Below the pieces are notes generated by a model that worked only from the letters and a program-made list of their open reading frames with translations, was not told the DNA's origin and ran no database searches. Made by a program: the position numbers and the translations under genes. Below, one piece after another: positions 9,537 to 20,156 of a stretch of DNA of 64,000 nt. Positions within the stretch are counted from its first letter, which is position 1; the number at the start of each line of letters is the position of its first letter. The stretch covers positions 2,114,356 to 2,178,355 of the forward strand of contig NZ_KE124774.1 of the NCBI RefSeq assembly GCF_000188155.2. The letters are read 5' to 3'. The stretch is from Methylocystis sp. ATCC 49242 (GTDB lineage Bacteria > Pseudomonadota > Alphaproteobacteria > Rhizobiales > Beijerinckiaceae).

Positions 9537-9881
9537 CTAGCCCACGCCCTGGTCTGCTATTGCATCCTGAAGATCCGGGTAGATGTCGAACACGCGATGC
9601 AGGCGGGTGAGTTCGAACATCGACCTGACACGCGGTTGTAGGCCAACCAGCGCAAAGGCGCTCGAACGCAGACTGGCGTTTTTGTATCCGGACAGAAGCG
9701 CTCCCAGACCCGAACTGTCGATAAACTGGACCTGACCGAGATCGATGATGAGATTGTGCACGCCGGCTTCGAGAATTTTGAGGATGCGTTCTTTCAACTC
9801 GCTGGAATTATGCGCGTCGAGTCGATCCTCCTGTACGCTGAGGACAGTCCGTCCTCCCTGCATTTCCGTCACGAGTTTCAT
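9537..9881 (-). CDS. STAS-domain anti-sigma factor antagonist (RsbV-like)
   Basis: A 114-residue single STAS domain. The phospho-acceptor motif VQFIDSSGLGALL (residues 51-63) is present, with the usual Ser at 56/57 after Asp55. Such proteins bind the HATPase kinase when unphosphorylated and release its partner; the linked PP2C phosphatase would reactivate them. First gene of the four-gene minus-strand operon, so the promoter should lie in 9882-10060, where I see no clear motif. Confidence 0.9.
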   Translation of the reverse strand: MKLVTEMQGGRTVLSVQEDRLDAHNSSELKERILKILEAGVHNLIIDLGQVQFIDSSGLGALLSGYKNASLRSSAFALVGLQPRVRSMFELTRLHRVFDIYPDLQDAIADQGVG

Positions 9882-10065
9882 TGTTCAGATCCCGCTTCGA
9901 AAAATTGATCACGCTGCCCGACGCGTCATAGGTAGGGCGGCAATTGAATATGTGAACTCGCTTAAAACGGGTTCGGTGTTTTCCGTTTCTGTTCTGGATT
10001 CCCGAATCGGCGAGAACATGGTTCCTTCATTGCGACAGCGATGGAGGCGGATATGACGCGCTTAC

Positions 10066-10414
10066 AGCTAGGATTTGCATGGTCGCGTGATTAACGCCGC
10101 GTTGGCTGGCGTCCCGGCTCGCCATGCGGCGGCAAGGCTTGGGATTGTCGACGCCACGGCGATTGTCTGGGTGCGGCAGGCGCGAGAGACCGGGAGCGGA
10201 CGGCGGGCAAACAGCGACAGCCTCGACGCTCGAACCTCGATCCATATCGGGATTATCTGCCGGGAATGACCGAGGCGACGCCGGACTCGACGATCAGCGA
10301 ACTCCTGGATCGGCTGCTTGCCGAGCACGGCGTGAGGCGCAGTTGCGCGACATTTTGGACGTTTCTCGACCGTTACTGTCTGACGTTCAAAAAAGACCAT
10401 GTCCTTGTCGGAAA
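10066..10414 (+). pseudogene. IS630-family transposase N-terminal relic
   Basis: The segment encodes a helix-turn-helix start (ALAGVPARHAAARLGI) with the IS630 N-terminal layout, then in another frame SELLDRLLAEHGVRRSCATF and LTFKKDHVL, typical of the linker before the DDE domain. At least one frameshift separates the parts and the DDE domain is absent. It abuts the integrase relic. Confidence 0.6.
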
Positions 10415-11443
10415 TTAAATCCGGACATATCGGTGGCGTAGTCCGCCGAGAATTGGTTTGGGAACAATGCGTCCGACGGCCTGAATGGCGCGCGGCATGG
10501 GTGCGTCTTTGTTCAATGAGAGGTGAGTCCGCGCATCATTGTAATAGGCCATGTAAGAAAGAAGCACGTGGCGCAGATGCCGCTCGCCGAATACGACGAC
10601 ATGATCAAGACACTCTCGTCGGATCGAGCCAATCAGCCGTTCCGCACAGCCCTTCTGCTAGGGCGAGCGCGGCGCGGTTGGACGGTCACGAATGCCCATG
10701 GCGCGAACGCGGCGTTTGAAGATCTCGCCATAGGCGCCGTCGCGGTCGCGAATGAGATATCTCGGCGCGGGATCCCAGCCGCAGGCCTCAGTGAGTTGCC
10801 GGGCAATCCACTCGGCGGTCGGATGCGGCGTCACGCCGAGCCATAGCAGCCGCCGTCGGCCGTGTCGTAAAATCAGTAGGCCATACAGTAACTTGAAGGA
10901 GACTGTCGGGACCACGAACAGGTCCATCGACGCAATGCCGTCGGCGTGGTTGCGGAGAAAGGTCTTCCAGCCTTGCGATGGCGGTTTCCTACGCTTCGCC
11001 ATGTACTTAGCCACCGAGGTTTGGCCAATATCGACGCCGAGCCTCAGCAATTCTCCATAGATCCGCGGCGCTCCCCACAGGGGATTGGCCAGGCTCATGT
11101 CGCGGATCAGTTACCGGAATTCCAGCGCCACTTTTGGCCTGCCGCTGCGAGGTTGCGACTTCCTCCGCCAGAACAAACCAAAGCCGGCGCGACGCCAACG
11201 AATAACCGTCTCGGGCGTTACGATCGCCAAAGCGTCAGTAAGCCGTGGCGCAGCCTGATAGAGCCCAGCAAAAATCAGACGATCGACGATGCTGAACGCC
11301 AGTCGCCTCGCCGATTTTCTGCGCAGGACGTTGAGTTGCTGGCGCAGCGCGACGATCTCCGTCTCCAGTGACGCTCTGGATCGGAACAGGTCGAGGATCG
11401 TCCACCACATTCGCTTGAACGCATCCGCCATGAGACGAAGCAT
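10415..11443 (-). pseudogene. Integrase-core transposase, frameshifted
   Basis: Nearly full-length DDE transposase of the group annotated as integrase-core domain proteins in rhizobia. The N-terminal part starts at 11443 and reads through LRQQLNVLRRK and TPETVIRWRRAGFG to a stop at 11111. The catalytic part (ANPLWGAPRIYGELLRLGVD, GIASMDLFVVPTVSF, RYLIRDRDGAYG) is in another frame (11098-10658). The C-terminal part (FGERHLRHVLLSYM, HLSLNKDAP, LGGLRHRYVRI and stop at 10415) is in a third. Two frameshifts inactivate it. Relics of the same lineage occur at 2.4-2.7 kb and 20.8 kb. Confidence 0.8.
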
Positions 11444-11599
11444 GCCCCAACTTTTAGTCGCATTCCAGTCGGATTGAATTTGCGGTAGGCACAGATCATA
11501 ACACACTGAAAAAATTGATGAGTTTTTTGCTGCTGCGGCCAAGCGTAAGTCCCTGCCCAAAAATTCAACCTCGGCAACAAAGTGTCCCCTTGTTTCTTT

Positions 11600-11905
11600 G
11601 TCCGCCAAACGCTCGACCGTCGAGGCTTTTCGTGCGGCGCGCCCATTTCGGCAGGATCGACGACGAATAGCGGATGCGCTCCTCGGCAATCGCCACCCCG
11701 CGATCCCGCGCCTGTGTGCGGGATCATGGCCGTGCCGAACAACGCGCTGGTGGCCGTCCAGCAAATTGCGATCGGGTGCAAGCCCGGCAAGGCCGCGAAT
11801 TCGGCCTCCACCGCCTGCTCGATCGGCCTCCTCGCCCTAGAGCGCAGGATTTCAGTGCTCGGATCGTCGATTTCGTCTTTATGACGGAAAGCGACAACTT
11901 TATTA
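11600..11905 (-). pseudogene. Probable IS256-family transposase N-terminal relic
   Basis: Minus-strand frames give DNKVVAFRHKDEIDDPSTEI and RSRARRPIEQAVEAEFAAL, then after a frameshift LLDGHQRVVRHGHDP. This order resembles the start of IS256/mutator-type transposases in alphaproteobacteria. No catalytic domain follows. Assignment rests on remembered resemblance. Confidence 0.5.
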
Positions 11906-12091
11906 TCGGTCGTGGTTTTGCGCTCCTTCGGGAGGTTCGGGCAGGTCTGGACGCCAACCCCGTCAAGCCCACCCGTTAAGCCGCGTTCCCCACGCCGTCA
12001 TCATCCACCCAGTTTCCCCGATAGCTCCTGAGGGCAAAACCATGGGATGCCGGTGTAGAGTCTCGCGATAAAATTCGGAACGGAAGCTTCG

Positions 12092-14578
12092 ATGAAATCC
12101 AAGCGGCAAAACTTGAACTCTGCGACCAAGCCGAACAAGGAGCCTAAACTCTCGCGCACCCACGCGCCCGCAGATCTTTCGCCGTTGGACTGGCAACGTG
12201 GCTTGCGCCGCCAGTTCGGCCGCGAGCAGGTCTTCGCGCTTGAAAATCTGAGCAGCGAACCTTTTTTCTCTGACTTTCGGGTCAGTAATCCTGTTTCGAA
12301 ATCCAGTTATCGCGTGGCGATTCGTGGCTTGGGGCCAGGTGGCAATTTCTGTTCATGCCCGGATTATTCCACCAGCGAGTTGGGCACATGCAAGCACATC
12401 GAATTTACGCTCGCGCAGCTGGAGAAAAAACGCGGCGCCAAGACGGCGTTTGCGCGGGGCTACCAGCCCGCATTTTCCGAACTGTATCTGCGCAATGACG
12501 GTAAACGGAGCGTGCATTTTAGGGCTGGAACGGATTGCCCGCCTGCATTGAGGAAGGCCGCAGCCGGTTTGTTCGACGCCGAACACGACGGGATGCTGCC
12601 CGACGAGCGCCTTGGCGGACTGGAGCATTTCATGGCCATGGCGTCTCAGTCCGGTCATGAGTTGCGCGCCTACGACGACGCTCTCGATTTCGTCGCCGGC
12701 CGGCGGGATGCCGACCGGCGAGTCGCGAAGCTCGCGCAGTTGTTCCCGCGCGGCGCCGCCGACCCGAAGCTGCGGGCGCTACTGAAGGCGCCGCTCTATC
12801 CCTATCAGGCGGAGGGCGCGCTGTTCGTGGTACGAGCTGGCCGGGCGCTGATCGGCGACGATATGGGCCTGGGCAAGACGATACAGGCGATCGCCGCGAC
12901 AGAAATACTGGCAAGACATTTTGGCGTCTCAAAAGTGTTGGTGGTCTGCCCGACCTCGCTCAAATACCAGTGGCAAAGCGAGATCATGCGATTCTCGGGT
13001 CGACAAGGCGAAAATGCGGCGCGCGTCATCAGCGGCGGTCGGGCGCAGCGGCAGAAGGACTATGCCCTGGATGATTTCTGCAAAATCACAAACTACGAGA
13101 AGCTCAGTCCGGATCTCGATCTGATCGCCGCCTGGGGCCCCGAACTGGTGATCGTCGATGAAGCACAAAGGGTGAAAAACTGGAACACCATTGCGGCGCG
13201 CGCTTTGAAACGGGTCGATAGCCCATACGCGATCGTGCTTACGGGGACGCCATTGGAAAACAAGCTGGAAGAGCTGATTTCAATTGTCCAGTTTGTCGAT
13301 CAGCATCGGCTTGGACCAACCTGGAAGCTGCTGCATGAGCATCAGGTCAGGGACGAAGCCGGGCGCGTCACCGGTTATACCGGGCTCGAGAAGATCGGCC
13401 AGACGCTAGCGCCGATCATGATCCGCCGGCGCAAATCCGAGGTGCTGAAGCAGTTGCCCAGCCGGACCGACCAAAATTTGCTGGTGCCGATGACCGAGAT
13501 GCAAATGCTCTATCATCAGGAAAACGCCGACGTGGTGGCGAGGATCGTCAACCGCTGGCGGAAGACCGGATTCTTGGCCGACAAGGATCAGCGGCGGCTA
13601 ACCTGTGCGCTGCAGAACATGCGCATGTCGTGCAACAGCACGTATCTTCTGGACCAGCAAACCGATCACGGCGTCAAGGCTGACGAATTGGCGGCGCTGT
13701 TCGAGGACTTGTTCGCCGAGCCCGAGGCCAAGGCGGTGGTGTTTTCGCAATGGACGCGGACCCACGATATTATCATCCGCCGCCTCGAAATGCGTAAGCT
13801 CGGCTATGTCAGTTTCCACGGCGGCGTGCCATCAGACAAGCGGCCGGAACTGGTTGAGCGGTTTCGCGACGATCCCGCCTGCCGCGTGTTCCTGTCCACC
13901 GATGCGGGCAGCACGGGCCTCAATCTGCAGCATGCTTCAACCCTGGTGAACATGGACTTGCCGTGGAACCCGGCAATCCTTGAACAGCGCATCGCCCGCA
14001 TTCATCGCATGGGCCAGATACGGCCCGTGCGGGTCATCAATTTCGTGGCAAAGGGCACCATTGAGGAGGGTATGCTTTCGGTGCTGGCGTTCAAACGCTC
14101 CTTATCGGCAGGAATTCTCGATGGCGGCACGGGCGAGATTTCGCTCGGCGGTTCGCGTCTCAACCGCTTCATGAAGGACGTAGAAAACGTCACCGGACGT
14201 ATGAGTGAGGGCGAGGCTGTGACGCCGGCTGAAGAAGTGAAGAATATCGCCGAAGGCCCCGGGGCCGGAGAAGATGTTAATGCGGATATGAATATTAGCG
14301 CTGGGAAGATGTTGGTCGCGCAGGCTGATGGGGCTGGAACATCGCCGCGTGATGCGGATTCCGATCCGTGGCAAGCCTTGGTGCAGGTCGGCGCGCAGTT
14401 TATTGCCGCTCTGGCGGCCGCCAACGATCCCAGCGCTCCGGCGCATCCATGGATTGAGCGGGATCCAGCCTCCGGCGGGCAAACCCTCAAGATGCCGCTC
14501 CCGCCGCCAGAAACCGCGAGACAACTTGCCAATGCGCTTTCGGCGCTCGCGGACAGTTTGCGGGGCAAGGTTGCATGA
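12092..14578 (+). CDS. SNF2-family helicase with N-terminal SWIM zinc finger
   Basis: An 828-residue protein. A SWIM-type Cys-x-Cys...Cys-x-His cluster is visible (C87, C89, C100, H102). The SNF2 ATPase core follows: Walker A GDDMGLGKT (255-263), DEAQ box (356-359), LTGTPLEN (383-390), then the C-terminal helicase half with STDAGSTGLNLQHAS and the arginine-finger motif QRIARIHRMGQ. A weakly conserved Ala-rich tail follows residue 690. Such proteins use ATP to translocate on duplex DNA and remodel bound proteins; bacterial SWIM/SNF2 proteins are linked to repair, transcription recycling or defence islands. It stands alone between transposase debris and a disrupted hydrolase gene, with no methylase or nuclease partner. 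Its specific role is unknown. Confidence 0.85.
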   Translation: MKSKRQNLNSATKPNKEPKLSRTHAPADLSPLDWQRGLRRQFGREQVFALENLSSEPFFSDFRVSNPVSKSSYRVAIRGLGPGGNFCSCPDYSTSELGTCKHIEFTLAQLEKKRGAKTAFARGYQPAFSELYLRNDGKRSVHFRAGTDCPPALRKAAAGLFDAEHDGMLPDERLGGLEHFMAMASQSGHELRAYDDALDFVAGRRDADRRVAKLAQLFPRGAADPKLRALLKAPLYPYQAEGALFVVRAGRALIGDDMGLGKTIQAIAATEILARHFGVSKVLVVCPTSLKYQWQSEIMRFSGRQGENAARVISGGRAQRQKDYALDDFCKITNYEKLSPDLDLIAAWGPELVIVDEAQRVKNWNTIAARALKRVDSPYAIVLTGTPLENKLEELISIVQFVDQHRLGPTWKLLHEHQVRDEAGRVTGYTGLEKIGQTLAPIMIRRRKSEVLKQLPSRTDQNLLVPMTEMQMLYHQENADVVARIVNRWRKTGFLADKDQRRLTCALQNMRMSCNSTYLLDQQTDHGVKADELAALFEDLFAEPEAKAVVFSQWTRTHDIIIRRLEMRKLGYVSFHGGVPSDKRPELVERFRDDPACRVFLSTDAGSTGLNLQHASTLVNMDLPWNPAILEQRIARIHRMGQIRPVRVINFVAKGTIEEGMLSVLAFKRSLSAGILDGGTGEISLGGSRLNRFMKDVENVTGRMSEGEAVTPAEEVKNIAEGPGAGEDVNADMNISAGKMLVAQADGAGTSPRDADSDPWQALVQVGAQFIAALAAANDPSAPAHPWIERDPASGGQTLKMPLPPPETARQLANALSALADSLRGKVA

Positions 14579-14922
14579 AGGACCGCGTTGGCTGAAGGGA
14601 CTGTCCTGAATTTATAGAATCGGCCGCCCTTCTGTCTGGCGTTGTAGGTTCGGCATGGGCGATGGTAACGACTTGCGATGCGCGAGGGTCATGGGCGGCG
14701 AGGAACGTGCTCGCGTTTGTCCAGCCGGTTGCCGGCTTCCGCAAAGCATTTCGAACCAAAAAGCGGCGAATAGAAATTGCGTCGGATTGCCGCGAAAGCC
14801 TAGCAAATGAAGGCATGCTTGTGTTTGAACATGGACGTTATCCAGAAAATCCCAGCAGAACTGTAGGGCGGACTTAAATGACCGACTCATTTTGAAATTA
14901 CTTCCTTATCAAAGATTTGTAT
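14579..14922. other. Non-coding stretch between helicase and hydrolase
   Basis: Short frames on both strands show no family motif. It should hold the promoter of the hydrolase gene starting at 14923, but I cannot point to a convincing element. Confidence 0.4.
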
Positions 14923-16027
14923 ATGATGCGGGAAAACACTGGCATTAGCTTGGACATATGGTGCGCGATACTATTTCCAATCTTTTTTCTCGCGCTTGTA
15001 GTCGCTTTGGACAAATGCAATCGCGCGCAGTCGAATCATGACGAAATCGATGAGAGGGAAGCTGATGGGGCCACCTTCGATGGGGCGGTCGTTACGCTCG
15101 TTCACGGGACTTGGGGGCGAGGTATGTTCTGCCCGTCGGGGGATGCTCCCTGGACAACTGAGGAGTCGACATTATGCAAATCGTTGAAAGCCCCTGAGCA
15201 TTTGGGGCCAAGCACGATCTTTCGGCGCTTTAGGTGGTCGGGTAAGAATAGGCATAAAGCGCGTTCTAGAGGGTGTTATGCACCTTGGATCATGAAATCT
15301 GCTGCGCACTTGAGCATGAGACATGCGAAGGCGACGACGTGGAGTCCTGCGAGGGTCTGAGCATAGCGCTCGTAGTCTTTGACGAGCCGCCTGCATCGCG
15401 TCGCCCAGGCGAATGAACGCTCGACCACCCAGCGCTTGGGCAGCAACACGAAGCCTTTTTTGGCCTCGGCGAGTTTGACGACGCACAGTTCGGCGCCTTG
15501 CGCCTTCGCCGCCTCGGACGCCTTTTCGCCGGTGTAGCCCTGATCGACATAAACGAGTTCGACGCTTTCGCCTGTCACATCCTGCACGGCTGCGATGAGC
15601 TTGCCGACCTCGGCGCGGTCATCGACATTCGCCGGCGTGACATGCAACGCCAGCAAATGGCCCAATGTGTCGACTGCCATGTGCAGCTTCGAGCCGCGCT
15701 TTCGCTTCGCGCCGTCATAGCCCGCTCGTGGGCCGCTCTCAGGGGTCGAGCGCAAGGTGCGGCTGTCGATGATCGCCGCCGTCGGCTCCGCCGCCCGCCC
15801 GGAAGCGACGCGCAACTGGGCGCGCAGATCCTGCGCAAGCGCCTCGAACACGCCCGCCGACAGCCAGCGCTGCGATTGCTGATACACGGCGAACCATGGC
15901 TATGAACAGCGGCGGCAAAGTGTACCACTGAACCGGCTTTGGGGGCTGCTTTGACGGCGGCGCAAAAGTGTACCGGTCCTGATAGGCCGAACTCGATGTC
16001 ATCGACTGGCATGGAGAGGCCGAAAGG

Positions 16028-17567
16028 ATGTTCACAGTGGAACTCTATGCCCGGGTGAGACGCGCGGTGATGGCGGAAGGGCTGAGCCGGCGGGAAGCGG
16101 CCAGGCGCTTCGGCGTGCACCGCAATACGATCACGAAGATGCTTCAATATTCGGTTCCGCCGGGGTATCGGCGTCGGGAGCGGCCGATCTCGAAGAAGCT
16201 GGGGCCGTATATGGCCTGGATCGACAAGGTCCTGGCGGATGATCGGCTTGTTCACGCCAAGCAGCGTCATACGGCACAGCGGATATTCGAACGGCTGCGG
16301 GACGAAGAAGGGTTTTCCGGCGGTTACACGATCGTCCGGGAATATGTCGCGCAGGCGCAGTTGCGGTCGCGCGAGATGTTTATTCCACTCAGCCATCGAC
16401 CGGGGAATGCGCAGGCGGATTTTGGCGAGGCGGACGCCTATATCGCCGGCAGGAAGGTCCGCTTTCATTATTTTTGCATGGACCTGCCGCATTCGGACGG
16501 CTGCTTCGTCAAGGCCTATCCGGCGGAGACGGCGGAAGCCTTCTGCGACGGCCATGTCGCGGCCTTCGCCTTCTTTGGCGGCGTCCCCCAGTCCATTCTT
16601 TACGACAATACGCGTCTCGCGGTCGCCAGGATCGTGAAGGGTGGAGAGCGTCTGCGTTCGCAAATGTTTGCGGAACTCCAGAGCCATTACCTTTTTGCTG
16701 ATCGCTTTGGCCGGCCCGGCAAGGGGAATGACAAGGGCAAGGTCGAGGGGCTTGTCGGCTATGTCCGGCGCAACTTCATGACGCCACTGCCCGTGGCGGA
16801 GAGTTTCGAGGCGCTGAACGCGAGGTTCCTGGACGCCTGCACGAAACGACGGCGGGCGATCCTGCGCGGCCAGTCGACGCCGATCGGCGAACGCATGCAG
16901 GCGGATATGGCGGCATTCCTGCCGGCGCCGCCGGCTCCCTATGACGCCTGTCACAAGGTCGCGACGCGCGTGTCGTCGATGGCGCTGGTGCGCTACCGCA
17001 ACAACGATTACTCGGTCCCGACGCGCTTCGGCCATCGGGAGGCGCTGGCCAAGGGCTATGTCGATCGGGTCGAGATTGTCTGCGGCGGGGAGACCATCGC
17101 CGTGCATGCGCGCAGCTACGGCAAGGCCGAGTTCATCTACAACCCGCTGCATTATCTCGCCCTGCTCGAACACAAGAGCCGCGCGCTCGATCAGGCCGCG
17201 CCGCTCGACGACTGGCGGCTTGCCGACTGCGTGCATCGTCTGCGGCGGCTGATGGAGGCGCGCAATGGGGAATAGCGGGCGCCGCGAGTTCATCCAGGTG
17301 CTGCGGCTGATGGAGGACTTTCATCAGCATCAGGTCGAACAGGCGGTCGCGGAGGCGCTGCGTCTTGGCGCGATCAGCTTTGACGCAGTGAAGATGCTGC
17401 TGCTGGCCAGGCTGGAGAACCGGCCCGCGCGGCTCGATCTGACATTCTACCCCTACCTGCCGGCGGCTACGGTCGGCGCGACGGATCCGCGCGCCTATCT
17501 CGGGCTCGTCGCCGGCGCGAGCGTCATCGCGGGCGTCATGGACTCGAACGCGGGGGGGCCGGCATGA
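16028..17567 (+). pseudogene. istA: IS21 transposase IstA, frameshifted
   Basis: Matches the intact 512-residue IstA at 36348-37886: HTH start (EGLSRREAARRFGVHRNTI), DDE core with ADFGEADAYIAGRK and PQSILYDNTRLAV. An extra A in GCGCAATGGGG (17264-17265) shifts the frame, so translation ends at 17275 after 415 residues. The remaining C-terminal portion reads on in a second frame to 17567. Confidence 0.9.
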
Positions 17568-18407
17568 CCATCTCGCATGAGCCAGGTTCGCAGACGATCG
17601 TCGCGCCGCAGGTGCTGCTGGGTAATCATCTCAAGGCGCTGAAGCTTCCCACCTTCGCGCGCGAATATGAGAAGGTGGCGCTGGAGTCGGCGCAGGACCG
17701 CGCCGATTACCCGCGCTATCTGCTACGCCTGTGCGAACTGGAGCGCATTGATCGCGAGCGGCGCAATGTCGAGCGCCGCATCCGGCTGGCGCGCTTTACG
17801 CAGGTCAAAAGCCTCGACACATTTGACTTTACCGCCCAGCCTTCACTCAACAAGCCAGCTCGTGCTGGAGCTGGCGCGGTGCGAATGGATCGAGAAGCGA
17901 CAGAACTGCATCGCCCTTGGGCCAAGCGGAACGGGGAAGACCCACGTCGCGCTCGCCCTGGGGCTCGCCGCCTGTCAGAAGGGGTTCAGCGTCGCGTTCA
18001 CGACCGCCGCGGCTCTTGTGCACGAACTGATGGAGGCGCGCGACGAGCGCCGCCTGCGCGCGCTGCAAAAGCATCTCAACACCGTCAAACTGCTGATCGT
18101 CGACGAACTGGGCTATGTGCCGTTCACGGCGGTCGGCTCAGAGCTGCTCTTCGAGGTCTTCAGCCAGCGCTATGAACGCGGTGCGACGCTGGTGACCAGC
18201 AATCTGCCCTTTGATGAATGGACGTCGGTGTTTGGCTCCGAGCGTCTCACCGGCGCATTGCTCGACCGGCTCACCCATCATGTCCACATTCTGGAAATGA
18301 ACGGCGAGAGCTATCGGCTGGCGACCGCAAAGAAAGCGCAACGGCGAAACCGCGATCTCCCCGACGCGCCCGCAATCGACAAAGGAGGCGCCGACACGAC
18401 GAACTGA
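17564..18407 (+). pseudogene. istB: IS21 helper ATPase IstB, frameshifted
   Basis: Same protein as the intact IstB at 35509-36351, but an extra A in CAAGCCAGCTCG (17857) shifts the frame just before the Walker A segment. The N-terminal part reads from 17564; the AAA+ part (GPSGTGKTHVALALG, LLIVDELGYVPF) reads in the next frame to 18407. Confidence 0.9.
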
Positions 18408-19221
18408 TCGCCGTCGCGCGCGTTGAACCGCGCTGCGCTACGCTCCGCGCGCCTCAACGCCCGCGACAACTAAACTACAAGGGCCGTGCGGCCCTTTTCT
18501 CGAAACCAGACCGGTACACTTTTACCCCGCCTTCATGCACATTTTGTCCCCGCCATTGACAATGGCGGCAGATCGTTGGGCATGGCGCGCCAGGCGATGC
18601 CGTAGCGCAGCACGTAACGCAGGCCGTTGAACAGCTCGCGCAGCGAATGTTGACGCTGCGGCGCGCCTTCGTCCATGAGCGTCAGATAAGGCGCAACCAG
18701 CGACCATTCTTCGTCGCTGACGTCAGACGGATAAGGTTTGCGAATCGGAGACATCCGATTCTACTAAGACAATCAATCACCAAAGTACATAACACCCTCT
18801 AAGGCGGCAAACGAACTCCATGATTATCTCGCAAGAAACTTTAATAGCTGGCCCAAGGCCAAACATTTTGTTGTTGCTCACAGTCATGGCGGCAATGTTG
18901 CGCTATGCGCAATGAATGATGCAAATTTAAGAGAAAAGATCGCCGGCGTTGTTTGTCTGGCGACACCCTTCATATTGGTAAGGGAAAGAGATTGGGGAGG
19001 ATATCGCATGGCAGTAATTTTTACGACCGTTCTTCTCCCGGTTCTCGTTGTGGCAATGTTCAACCCAGTGGGTATGTTACTTTTGCGTTTTGGATTGGAA
19101 TTGCCTGAGAAAATCGGAGCGGCACTCAGCATTATGATTATAAGACTCGCCATTGGTTTATTGACACTTTGGAGTCTTGGAAGGGTGCGCATATTTTCTG
19201 ACAAACTACAGCAGGAGCTTA

Positions 19222-20156
19222 GTGTCCGTCCTGAAAGATGTTGAATCGAATGAATCTGTTGTGATGGATGGGAGGCGGTCTGATTCGTAGGAGGCCGTCG
19301 ATGTGGACGAAGGCAAACCGGGCGAAATACAATCGCGACAGGTTACGTTATCCGAGTGATGTGACGGACGAGGAGTGGGGGCATGTGGCGCCGCTTATTC
19401 CTCCGGCCAAGCGTGGCGGGCGCAAGCGTGAAGTGGACATGCGGGCGGTGTTCAACGCCATCATGTATGTGCTGAGCACGGGATGCCAATGGCGGTACAT
19501 TCCCAAGGATTTTCCCCCGAAGAGCACAGTGTATCGTTATTTTTGCGATTGGGCCTGGTGCGGCGTTCTGGATCGCATGCACGACGCGCTCTACGTCATG
19601 TGTCGCGAACGAGCGGAACGAGAGGCGAGCCCCACCGCGGCGATCATCGATAGTCAGAGCGTGAAGAGCGCGGAAAAAGGGGGGCGCGCATTGATCCGCA
19701 TGGCTATGACGCCGGCAAAAAGATCAAAGGCAAGAAACGCCACGTACTCGTCGATACGCAAGGTTTGTTGATGGGCGCCGTCGTTCACGGCGCCGACATT
19801 CAGGACCGAGACGGCGGCGTCTTGCTGCTTTCGACGTTGCATGGGCGGTTTCCCTTTCTTGAAAAGCTGTTGGCTGACAGCGCCTATCAGGGACCGATCT
19901 TCGCCGACGCAACGGGCAAAATCCTACCGTGTCTCAAAATCGAGATTATAAAACGATCCGATCAGGCGAAGGGCTTCGTGAAATTGCCCATGCGCTGGAT
20001 CGTCGAAAGATCAATCGCCTGGCTAAACCGCTGTAGAAGACTGGCCAAGGATTGGGAAAACCTCAATATCACAGCGCTCGTGTTCCTGCGTTTCGCGTCG
20101 ATTCGGCTCATGCTACGAAAGCTCTGCAATTGTTGACTAACTTCTGGGACGGACTC
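19222..20156 (+). mobile_element. IS5-family element, 935 bp, copy A
   Basis: Ends GTGTCCGTCC and GGACGGACTC, flanked by TTA on both sides (19219-19221, 20157-20159). It appears the same as the copies at 38592-39526 and 43664-44598. Inserted in the second part of the hydrolase gene. Confidence 0.93.
19301..20136 (+). CDS. IS5-family transposase (two overlapping frames)
   Basis: The first frame starts at the ATG at 19301, with GGAGG 7 nt upstream, and encodes the N-terminal half (YPSDVTDEEWGHVAPLI) and first catalytic Asp (AAIIDSQSVKS). The second frame, at -1 relative to the first, encodes KKRHVLVDTQGLLMG, the middle Asp region and the final VERSIAWLNRCRRLAKD motif. The switch point is an A5G6 run (19674-19684). 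Because the three copies in this window all keep the run, a programmed -1 frameshift making one fused transposase of about 277 residues is more likely than damage. Confidence 0.85.

Larger units (their letters stand above)
15901..18561 (+). mobile_element. IS21-family element, nested copy (2661 bp)
   Basis: Flanked by an ATGGC direct repeat (15896-15900 and 18562-18566), within the 4-8 bp range of IS21. Ends begin TATGAACAGCGGCGGCAAAGTG and TGTCAATGGCGGGGACAAAA, related as imperfect inverted repeats, with subterminal repeats of a GTGTACC element. It is nearly identical to the minus-strand copy at 35355-38013 but 2 bp longer because of two single-base insertions. Confidence 0.92.
15276..18754 (-). 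pseudogene. IS5-family transposase split by IS21
   Basis: The N-terminal part (start 18754, SDVSDEEWSLVAPYL) and the C-terminal DDE part (VVERSFAWATRCRRLVKDYE, ending 15276) belong to one 270-residue transposase, identical in layout to the intact copy at 49928-50740. The IS21 element sits after about codon 63, so no functional product is possible. Confidence 0.9.
15269..18799 (-). mobile_element. IS5-family element (865 bp) carrying a nested IS21
   Basis: Ends are GAGGGTGTTATG and its inverse, flanked by TA direct repeats (15267-15268, 18800-18801). Subtracting the IS21 insertion and its 5-bp duplication leaves 865 bp, the same length as the uninterrupted copy at 49921-50785. The TA target and terminal repeats fit the IS427-like group of IS5. 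Inserted inside the hydrolase gene. Confidence 0.9.

Noticed and set aside
15575-17293. A 572-codon minus-strand frame across the IS21 copy (and its counterpart at 36762-38171)
   Set aside because: It is the antisense of istA; the same artefact appears in both IS21 copies.
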